64,000 nucleotides of DNA from Sipunculus nudus (Eukaryota > Annelida > Sipuncula > Golfingiida > Sipunculidae). This document shows, one piece after another, positions 51,068 to 61,302 of the stretch. The DNA is taken from contig CM049322.1 in assembly GCA_026874595.1 (NCBI GenBank), forward strand, positions 28,335,340 through 28,399,339, written 5' to 3'. Numbering within the stretch: position 1 is the first letter of the stretch; every line of letters begins with the position of its first letter. Below the pieces are notes generated by a model. That model ran no database searches and had not been told where the DNA came from. It saw nothing but the letters and a program-made list of their open reading frames with translations. The position numbers were made by a program, and so were the translations under genes.

Positions 51068-52738
51068 TACTCTACATATAAAGTTTACGTACAGACAATG
51101 CAGGGCTTACGCTACAGCTGAAATGTACGTACAGACAATGCAGGCCTTACTTTACATATGAAGTGTACGTACAGACAATGCAGGACTTACTCTACAGATG
51201 GAGTGTACGTACAGACAATGCAGGGCTTACTCAACAGATGGAGTGTACGTACAGACAATGCAGGGCTTACTCTAGAGATGAAATGTAAATACAGACAATG
51301 CAGAGCTTACTCTACAGATGAAATGTACGTACACACAATGCAGAGCTTACTCTACAGATGAAATGTACGTACACACAATGCAGAGCTTACTCTACAGACG
51401 AAGTGTACGTACAGACAATGCAGGGTTATTCTATAGACGGCGTGTACGTACAAACAATGCAGGCCCTACTTTACATATGAAATATGCGACCGGACAAGGC
51501 ATGCCTTACTTTACATATGAAGTATACGTACAGACAATGCAGGGCTTACTCTACAGATAGAGTGTACGTACAGACAATGCAGGGCTTACTCTACAGATGG
51601 AGTGTACGTACAGACAATGCAGGGCTTACTCTACAGATGGAGTGTACGTACAGACAATGCAGGGCTTACTCTTCAGTTAGAGTGTACGTACAGACAATGC
51701 AGGGCTTACTCTACAGATGGAGTGTACGTACAGACAATGCAGGGCTTACACTACAGATGGAATGTACGTACAGACAATGCAGGGCTTACTCTACAGATGG
51801 AATGTACGTACAGACAATGCAGGGCTTACTCTACAGATGGAGTGTACGTACAGACAATGCAGGGCTAACTCTTCAGTTAGAGTGTACATACAGACAATGC
51901 AGGGCTTACTCTACAGATGGAATGTACGTACAGACAATGCAGGGCTTACTCTACAGATGGAGTGTACGTACAGACAATGCAGGGCTTACTCTACAGTTTG
52001 AGTGTACGTACAGACAATGCAGGGCTTACTCTACAGATGAAATGTAGGTACAGACAATGCAGAGCTTACTCTACGGATGAAGTGTACGTACAGACAATGC
52101 AGGGTTATTCTATAGATGGCGTGTACGTACAAACAATGCAGGCCTTACTTTACATATGAAATGTGCGTACAGACAATGCTGGCCTTACTTTACATATGAA
52201 ACGTGCGTACAGACAATGCAGGCCTTACTTTACATATGAAGTGTACGTACAGACAATGCAGGCCTTACTTTACATATGAAGTGTACGTACAGACAATGCA
52301 GGGCTTACTCTAAAGATGGAGTGTTCGTACAGACAATGCAGGGCTAACTCTACAGATGGAGTGTACGTACAGACAATGCAGGGCTTACTCTACAGATGGA
52401 ATGTACATACAGACAATGCAGGGCTTACTCTTCAGATGGAGTGTACGTACAGACAATGCAGGACTTACTCTAAAGATGGAGTGTTCGTACAGACAATGCA
52501 GGGCTAACTCTTCAGATGGAGTGGACGTAACCACAGTGCAGGGCTTACTCTACAGATGGAGTGGACGTTCACACAATGCAGGGCTTACTCTACAGATGGA
52601 GTGTACGTACACACTGTAGAGCTTACTCTACAGATGGAGTGTACGTACAGACAATGGAGGGCTTACTCTACAGATGGAGTGTACGTACAGACAATGAGGG
52701 CTTACTCTACAGATAGAGTGTACGTACAGACAATGCAA
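51068..52738. repeat. 40-bp minisatellite, about 41 copies
   Basis: Unit AGTGTACGTACAGACAATGC then AGGGCTTACTCTACAGATGG, holding exact register over long stretches. Each unit has the perfect palindrome TGTACGTACA. A distinctive block with GGGTTATTCTATAGA and TTTACATATGAA appears at 51421 and again near 52100, 17 units apart, showing higher-order duplication. The last few copies lose bases. Three plus frames are open across it because 40 is not a multiple of three; no protein is implied. Confidence 0.97.
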
Positions 52739-53439
52739 TGAATAGCAACTGACGGTTAGCCTATCCGAACCCTGAATTAAACAACATGACAGAAGATCAT
52801 ATGCCTGGACTTTCTACTTGATTATTAGGTCTGGCGGGCCATGACCCGATCACGAGGATAGGATGTAAATATCGGAGGAAAGGTAAAGAAAAAGAAATAT
52901 CCGAAAAGATTTTGAGTGAAAAACACACCGTGCTTTACAGACATACGAGAAATTATGCTTTTTCGAAAAAAAAAAGATTTTTAATGCTAATCTTAAATAT
53001 TATTCACAATAGCAACGGAACTATATCCCCGAACACACAAAGAAATGGTAAACATATACAACATATCAAACTCCAAAAAGGTTGGCCTTCTCAAGTTCGC
53101 TAAACGATATATCCTAATATGTGATCTCTTTCTCAGATCTCAGTATGGTGCGCAATCTACATAATAAAGGGCCTGCTAGTTTTATTGAGAAAAACTGAAC
53201 AAAATGATTACCTGGACTTGCAAGCACATTAAATGCCAGTAAGCTAATGATATGAAGTACGCAACTTCACAATCACAGCATATTTTCAGAAGATGACGTT
53301 TCTTCATTTTTGTTAAAGCAGGCTTTTTATGAACACTTAGTTCCTACAAGAGGCCATGTTAGCTGTTTACTTGTAAACACACGAGTGTGAATATTCTATT
53401 ACTAAATGAATTGAAATTAACATACAGATTATGCAGCTT
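52739..53439. other. single-copy spacer
   Basis: No gene, RNA or repeat recognised between the 40-bp and 51-bp arrays. Confidence 0.6.
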
Positions 53440-56295
53440 TGTTACTAAACTTTCTAGTACTACTTACAATGATGACTGTTGATGTAGAAATGTTACTGAA
53501 CTTTCTAGTACTACTGACAATGACGACTGTTGATGTAGAAGTGTTACTGAACTTTCTAGTACTACTGACAATAATGACGACTGTGGATGTAGAAGTGTAA
53601 CTGAACTTTCTAGTACTACTGACAATGACGACTGTTGATGTAGAAGTGTTACTGAACTTTCTAGTACTACTGACAATGACGACTGTTGATGTAGAAGTGT
53701 TACTGAACTTTCTAGTACTACTGACAATAATGACGACTGTGGATGTAGAAGTGTTACTGAACTTTCTAGTACTACTGACAATGACGACTGTTGATGTAGA
53801 AGTGTTACTGAACTTTCTAGTACTACTGACAATGACGACTGTTGATGTAGAAGTGTTACTGAACTTTCTAGTACTACTGACAATAATGACGACTGTGGAT
53901 GTAGAAGTGTTACTGAACTTTCTAGTACTACTGACAATGACGACTGTGGATGTAGAAGTGTTACTGAACTTTGTAGTTCTACTGACAATGATGACTGTTG
54001 ATGTAGAAGTGTTACTGAACTTTCTAGTACTACTGACAATGACGACTGTTGATGTAGAAGTGTTACTGAACTTTGTAGTTCTACTGACAATGACGACTGT
54101 TGATGTAGAAGTGTTACTGACCTTTCTAGTACTACTTAGAATGACGACTGTTGATGTAGAAGTGTTACTGAACTTTCTAGTACTACTTAGAATGACGACT
54201 GTTGATGTAGAAGTGTTACTGAACTTTGTAGTTCTACTGACAATGACGACTGTTGATGTAGAAGTGTTACTGAACTTTGTAGTTCTACTGACAATAATGA
54301 CTGTTGATGTAGAAGTGTTATTGAACTTTGTAGTTCTTCTTACAATGATGACTGTTGATGTAGAAGTGTTACTGAACTTTCTAGTTCTACTGACAATAAT
54401 GACTGTTGATGTAGAAGTGTTATTGAACTTTCTAGTACTACTGACAATGACGACTGTTGATGTAGAAGTGTTACTGAACTTTCTAGTACTACTGACAATG
54501 ACGACTGTTGATGTAGAAGTGTTACTAAACTTTCTAGTACTACTGACAATGACGACTGTTGATGTAGAAGTGTTACTGAACTTTGTAGTTCTACTGACAA
54601 TGACGACTGTTGATGTAGAAGTGTTACTGAACTTTGTAGTTCTACTTACAATAATGACTGTTGATGTAGAAGTGTTATTGAACTTTGTAGTACTACTGAC
54701 AATGACGACTGTTGATGTAGAAGTGTTACTGAACTTTCTAGTACTACTGACAATGACGACTGTTGATGTAGAAGTGTTACTAACTTGGTAGTTCTACTGA
54801 CAATAATGACTGTTGATGTAGAAGTGTTACTGAACTTTGTAGTTCTACTGACAATAACGACTGTTGATGTAGAAGTGTTACTGAACTTTGTAGTTCTACT
54901 GACAATAACGACTGTTGATGTAGAAGTGTTAATGAACTTTGTAGTTCTACTGACAATGACGACTGTTGATGTAGAAGTGTTACTGAACTTTGTAGTTCTA
55001 CTGACAATAATGACTGTTGATGTAGAAGTGTTACTGAACTTTGTAGTACTACTGACAATGATGACTGTTGATGTAGAAGTGTTACTGAACTTTGTAGTAC
55101 TATTGACAATAATGACTGTTGATGTAGAAGTGTTACTGAACTTTCTAGTACTATTGACAATAATGACTGTTGATGTAGAAGTGTTACTGACCTTTGTAGT
55201 TCTACTGACAATAACGACTGTTGATGAAGAAGTGTTACTGACCTTTCTAGTACTATTGACAATAATGACTGTTGATGTAGAAGTGTTACTGAACTTTCTA
55301 GTACTATTGACAATAATGACTGTTGATGTTGAAGTGTTACTGAACTTTCTAGTACTATTGACAATAATGACTGTTGATGTAGAAGTGTTACTGACCTTTG
55401 TAGTTCTACTGACAATAATGAGTGTTGATGTAGAAGTGTTACTGACCTTTCTAGTACTATTGACAATAATGACTGTTGATGTAGAAGTGTTACTGAACTT
55501 TCTAATACTATTGACAATAATGACTGTTGATGTAGAAGTGTTAATGAACTTTGTAGTTCTACTGACAATAATGACTGTTGATGTAGAAGTGTTAATGAAC
55601 TTTGTAGTTCTACTGACAATAATGACTGTTGATGTAGAAGTGTTATTAAACTTTGTAGTTCTACTGACAATGACGACTGTGGATGTAGAAATGTTACTGA
55701 ACTTTGTAGTTCTACCGACAATGACGACTGTGGATGTAGAAGTGTTACTGAACTTTGTAGTTCTACTTACAATAATGATTGTTGATGTAGAAGTGTTATT
55801 GACCTTTGTAGTTCTACTGACAATAATGATTGTTGATGTAGAAGTGTTAATGAACTTGGTAATTCTACTGACAATAATGACTGTTGATGTAGAAGTGTTA
55901 CTGACCTTTGTAGTTCTACTGACAATAATGACTGTTGATGTAGAAGTGTTAATGAACTTTGTAGTTCTACTGACAATAATGACTGTTGATGTAGAAGTGT
56001 TATTGAACTTTGTAGTTCTACTGACAATGACGACTGTGGATGTAGAAGTGTTACTGAACTTTGTAGTTCTACTGACAATGACGACTGTGGATGTAGAAGT
56101 GTTAATGAACTTTGTAGTTCTACTGACAATGACGACTGTGGATGTAGAAGTGTTACTGAACTTTGTAGTTTACTGACAATAACGACTGTTGATGTAGAAG
56201 TGTTACTGAACTTTGTAGTTACACTGACAATAATGACTGTTGATGTAGAAGTGTTACTGAACTTTCTAGTACTACTGACAATGACAGTTGTTGAT
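53440..56295. repeat. 51-bp minisatellite, about 56 copies (unrelated to the 4-24 kb array)
   Basis: Unit GACGACTGTTGATGTAGAAG, TGTTACTGAACTTTCTAGTA, CTACTGACAAT. A 54-base variant inserts three bases (AATAATGACG). At the left the pattern 51+51+54 repeats as a 156-base higher-order unit (TAATGACGACTGTGG at 53572, 53727, 53882). The left half is TCTAGTACTACT-type, the right half TGTAGTTCTACT-type. Since 51 and 54 are multiples of three, plus frames of 388 and 463 codons (17-residue repeats like TTVDVEVLLNFLVLLTM) and minus frames of 208-313 codons stay open. Confidence 0.97.
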
Positions 56296-56321
56296 GACAA
56301 ACTATAAGCTGCTGTGCTTAC

Positions 56322-56352
56322 CTTCTACCCTTGTCCTTTAGAGTTCGTCTTC
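56322..56352 (-). CDS. candidate 31-nt microexon
   Basis: On the minus strand GTCATTTCAG|GAAGACG is a good acceptor and GTAGAAG|GTAAGCAC a good donor. Two of the three frames contain a stop. The third needs one base before it (nGA) and reads R-R-T-L-K-D-K-G-R with two bases left over. Its phase is compatible with 24544-24567 and 4085-4206 downstream. The 51-bp array starts only 26 bases beyond the donor, so the array would lie in the downstream intron. No function assignable. Confidence 0.3.
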
Positions 56353-56715
56353 CTGAAATGACGAAAAATAATACAATAATAATAAAATTGCTCTCATTGC
56401 TAGCAGCATACGTAAATGCTAATCATAAAAAGCCGGCATGAGAATAAATTGCTATACCTGGAGGTTTGACAGTTAAAGGTAGCATATTTAATTTATAATT
56501 ATGCCAGGAATAACAAACCAAATTATGCATTGTTTTAAAGCTATGAAAATTTTGTATGGTATGCCTTTGTTGAAAGGATCTGAAGAAATTAGAAATTTGA
56601 AGCGTTAAACCTATGAAGATAAACATAATATTGAAACGTGTCTCATTCGATTATGTCAATCCCAGTAATGGTAGAGAGAAATATTATGAATCTATCTATA
56701 CACATGGGTATTAAT

Positions 56716-56767
56716 AACGCCCTTTCCGCCTGTCTCAGACAGGCTAACACCTGTACGGAAAGGCGTT
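56716..56767 (+). other. two-stem hairpin
   Basis: AACGCCCTTTCCG pairs with CGGAAAGGCGTT (one bulged C). Inside lies a perfect CCTGTC-TCA-GACAGG stem-loop, and a T run follows. It could form in RNA or as a cruciform. No known RNA family recognised. Confidence 0.6.
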
Positions 56768-57832
56768 TTTCATTTTGTACAAATCCGTTGGAATGGTGAA
56801 CACCAAGATTGTTTCAACATCATTATCTGATAAGTAGTAACAAACATGACACAAAAATGAAATAATTTACAGATGGTGTTCCACCGACTCCCTGTATTTT
56901 CCTATAAATTTGGTCTATTATTTCTTATACCTTCCGCCATTTAACTTTTAAGCCCTCATCTCCTAAATTTTCCTGGGAGTTTTTCCTGTACAGTCGTGTT
57001 TCTGATATAACGGTGTTACTATTGAAAACATTCAGTTCTTTTTGCATGCAAATGTGCATGCATGTAGGGTGGCAAGTAAGATGGAAGAATATAGATTTAC
57101 ATTGATCAAAATGTAATTGAAATTTGATCATCTTTAGCGGAAAGCCATTTTTTTTCTGCGGAAAGGCAAACCTGTATTAAAGCATTTCCGTTTGAAAAGA
57201 GAAACTTTCAAAGATAACAGTCTCTGATATATACATCATATATATTTCCAATAGCAGCGATATAAAATAAACCTTAAAACTAGAATACATTATAGACTAC
57301 TTTGATAAGCCAGCATATATATATGTATAAATATATACATTAACCGCGTAGAAAACAACATACTTTACAGACAGATCACACACTTAATTCACCATGACAA
57401 CCATGCAGATACAGGTCATGTGACAAGTAATGACTATAATAGGTTATGATAAAGTTAAATAGTTTATGTAATTAATTTAGATTATTTAATTATGTAAATA
57501 TTAATAGATATTATATTATAATGAATGGTAATATGAGATTAAATGAAAGTATCACTTTGTGTCAACGAGACATGAACTACGTACCGATCACACATTGCCG
57601 TACCGGCCCCGCAGATATACGCCCTGGCTATTTTTTTATGCATATGCTGCTAAAAACCATCAAGACACGACATTCTCGGCTTGTGGCTCCAACTCATAAA
57701 ATGTTGTGCAAGATAAACGTCCCATTTCCGCTAGAGTCTGTCCTGCCCGCCTATCTGGCGCCTTTTAACTCTATAATAGACTTGTTTCTACTCCCAACCT
57801 AGACCGTCCGTCGATTAGACTGTTCCCTGCCA

Positions 57833-57856
57833 CCCCCCCCCCCCCCCCCCCCCCCC
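57833..57856. repeat. poly-C run (24)
   Basis: Uninterrupted C homopolymer. Confidence 0.95.
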
Positions 57857-58563
57857 TTCTCCCGGCCCTACGTCTAGACGGGAGGCGTGATGATTCCGGT
57901 CAGCAGACACCTGGATTACTACAATCAATCTACAGAGCACGGTCTGGATATTTTGTGAGCAAACACCAGTCTACTTTATTTCAGCAGACGATCTTAGTAT
58001 TCTATGTCACTCTCTCGTTTAACCTCTCGCCTCTAAATGCTGAACGTTACCAACAAGTACAAGCTTTGTTGTCACGTGACCTATATTCATATGAGTATGC
58101 TCAAATGGACAAACGATCTCGTTCAGGATAAAAGTCCGATATTGGTTTCTAACATTAAGTTCAGGTAGCAAAAAAGAAAAAAATTAGCCTTTATTGATTT
58201 GTCCTTACATACAGCGTTTGATTAAATTTGAATTCATGATTAATTTGACATATTTATCTGATCAGTCCTTCCTCACTTTCATCTTCGCACAGACCTATAT
58301 GTTTCATGTACATAGAATTCAGATTGTCTAACACACCTTATCAACTTCTGAACGACAAACAGAATTATATGAAAAGGAGTTCTTTAACATATGATAGTTG
58401 TCTATTTATACTTAGGACAACACTTGATGAAGAAAGGAGAGTGAACGGATTTCGTTTCTGTCGTCTGCCTGGGCGCTAATTATATCCATTGGCGGCGAAG
58501 CCATATATTCATTGGACTATATATATATTTATATATATAGGCAGACATGTAAAACTGATGTCT

Positions 58564-58578
58564 CCTCCAGGTGGCGCC
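58564..58578 (+). promoter_or_regulatory. CTCF-like site
   Basis: CCTCCAGGTGGCGCC closely fits the CTCF core (CCASYAGRKGGCGC). It is followed by a homeobox-type TTTAATTAAAT near 58590. Confidence 0.4.
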
Positions 58579-59103
58579 GTTTGATGCTGATTTAATTAAA
58601 TCTACACGTTCCGTCGCGGTGTAGATTTCAACTGGCGGGGGAAGCTCCTTGTCAGTTTCATCAGCTAATAGGAATATACCAATCGATGGCTATTGCTGCC
58701 GTCTTTGAATCCACAAATAGCACAACTTCATCACATAAAGGACCCGCTGTGGTCAGGGGAGGGGGGATTTTGTCATATGAAAACGTCCGCTAGGAAATCA
58801 GTCTTATTGATGACAAAAACTGTATGTTTGTCAAGCCAGCGCGTTCGTTTGATGTTGGCGAGGCGTTATTCAACTTGCATACGTTAGTTAATGGGATTAG
58901 TCGAGTCCAGACAATGGGTGGCACGGATTCGTGCCCAGATTTCCTAAAGCCAGGCGAGAAAAAAAATCACATACACCTGATTTTAAACTATTTCATGAAA
59001 CTATAATTAGAAATATAAAGGTAATATCCTTTTGTATGTGTGTCAAATCAAATATCTGACTCATTCATATATCAGGCACGTCACAAATCCACCGCTCTGA
59101 GGG

Positions 59104-59119
59104 ACTCTCTCTCTCTTTT

Positions 59120-59155
<36 letters not shown>

Positions 59156-59164
59156 TCTCTCTCT
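59104..59164. repeat. (CT)n microsatellite
   Basis: CT repeats with T and G interruptions, directly abutting the next array. Confidence 0.95.
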
Positions 59165-60515
59165 TAATGCTCTGTGATATTCTGTTTAAAGACTTAATGC
59201 TCGGTAATACTTTGTCCGTGGACAATGTTCTGTGATCTTTTTTTCACGGTCATAATGAACCGTTGGATTTTGTTCACGGTCATAATGAATTGATTTATTT
59301 TGTTCACGGTCATATATATCATAAACAGTGGTATTTTGTTCACGGTCATAATGAACTGTTGTATTTTTTCATGGTCATAATGCTCTGTGGTATTTGTTCA
59401 CGGACTAATTTGCCTGTTGTAATTTTTCTTGGATACAATACTTTATTTTGTTCGTAGACACAATAATCTGTTCCATGTTTTTCGTTGAAATAATCCTCTG
59501 TGGTCTTTTGTTCGGGGGAATAATGCTCTGTGGTCTTTTGTTCCATGACATAATGCTCTGTGGTCTTTTGTTGCTTGACATAATGCTCTGTGTTCTTTTG
59601 TTTGGGGGGATAATGCTCTGTGGTCTTTTGTTGCTTGACATAATGCTCTGTGTTCTTTTGTTCGGGGGAATAATGCTCTGTGTTCTTTTGTTCCTTGACA
59701 TAATGCTCAGTGGTCCATTGTTCGTGGACATAATGCTCTGTGGTCCTTTTTTCCTGGACACAATGCTCTGTGTTATTTTGTTCGGGGGAATAATGCTCTT
59801 TGCACTTTCGTTCCTTGACATAATGCTCAGTGGTCCATTGTTCGTGGCCATAATGCTCTGTGGTCCTTTGTTTGGGGGAATAATGCTCTTTGCACTTTCG
59901 TTCCTTGACATAATGCTCTGTGTTATTTTGTTCGGTGGAATAATGCTTTATGGTCTTTTGTTCGCGGACATAATGCTCTGTGGTCCTTTGTTCCTGGACA
60001 TAATGCTCTGTGTTATTTTGTTCGGTGGAATAATGCTTTATGGTCTTTTGTCGCGGACATAATGCTCTGTGGTCCTTTGTACCTGGACATAATGCTCTGT
60101 GTTCTTTTGTTCGTGGGAATAATGATTTATGATCTTTTGTTCGTGAACATAATGCTCTGTGGTCTTTTTGTTTTCCGGACATAATGCTCTGTGGTCCTTT
60201 GTTCCTGGACATATTGCTCTGTGGTCCTTTGTTCGTAGACATGATGCTCGGGTGTATTTATCCATGGACATATTGCTTTCATTGACCTGTGGTATTTCCT
60301 GCGTAGACATAATGCCCTGTTTTATTTTGTTTTTGTGGGCATATTGCCCTGTGGTGTGTTACAATTGACATATTGCTCTGTGCCGGAGTGTGGTATGTTT
60401 TTGTTGACTTATTGCTCCGTGGTATGTTTTTGTTGACTTATTGCTCTGTGGTATGTTTTGTTGACTTATTGCTCTGTGGTGTGGTTTCCATTGACATAAT
60501 GCCCTGTGATTTTTA
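59165..60515. repeat. 30-bp minisatellite, block 1, about 44 copies
   Basis: Unit CATAATGCTCTGTGGTCTTT plus TGTTCCTGGA, with the last block alternating between TTCGGGGGAA, TGCTTGACA and TTCGTGGACA types so that many copies pair into 60-base dimers. The edges are degenerate (before 59400 and after 60240). Thirty is a multiple of three, so long frames stay open on both strands (for example 59346-60242 minus) without implying protein. Confidence 0.95.
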
Positions 60516-61302
60516 CAAACAGTTTCAGTGAATAAGCACAAAAGAAACCCGGTAATATCATTTTATAGCGACTTAGCAGAGTTGTCTCGCGGAAGATATG
60601 AGTGGTCTTTATTAAGGTAATTACACTGATAACGTCATCATGATAATTTGCTGTATGGGGTTCAGGACAATATCGTTACAGTCTACGAATCAGAGCAGTC
60701 TCTCTTACCCATGCAAATGGTGTCCTGGGTTGGGCCTATACTTGCAATGAATATTAATGCATACATGCAAATAACTTCATACAGACATGAAGACAGACAT
60801 GAGGAAATCTATCAGAACCAAACATAAAAACTAACACCGAGGGGTTAATTCGTAATAATGCTACAGAAAATGTTAAATTAGCAGCTGTCGAGTCGAGTAC
60901 AAAGAGCTGGAATTCCTGCGTTGAATAAAGGTTATAATCATCTTTAAAACTGTGTTATACTACTTCAGAGATAATGTATTATTAAATATAAAATGTTTTG
61001 ATATATAATAATACACTAAAACATCCCTTTTTGTGGCCGTATCCAAGGTAATGGAACTTTAAGACGAATAAGTTTATGAACAACCCCCAGTATATATTGC
61101 AAAAAAAAAATGTTATACGGTGATTTTCTATGTTTCATGACCCGTGCAGCAATATATAATAAGTTAACCATAACTGGACTCATGGAAATTTGTTATTATC
61201 AGGATGGCGTCTAGAACATAAAACCTTAAAAAATCATTTATTTTGCATCATGCACGGTATTATATTATTTGTATCCACTACCACGTCTTTGGGTTTGTAT
61301 AC
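60516..61302. other. single-copy spacer between the two 30-bp blocks
   Basis: About 790 bases with no gene or repeat. It separates two arrays built from related units and may be an insertion or an unexpanded gap. Confidence 0.6.

Larger units (their letters stand above)
56353..59103. other. single-copy DNA, no supported gene
   Basis: Contains a structured hairpin (56716-56767), 24 C at 57833-57856, short AT runs near 57320 and 58520, and a CTCF-like site at 58564. Open frames at 57521-57802, 58693-58887 and 58824-59006 lack splice or motif support. Confidence 0.5.

Noticed and set aside
40279-52741. Overlapping open frames in the 52-bp and 40-bp arrays
   Set aside because: All three plus frames are open at once, which reflects the repeat unit and not coding selection.
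57521-57802. 93-codon plus-strand frame
   Set aside because: Starts in AT-rich DNA without context; composition drifts along its length and no domain is visible.
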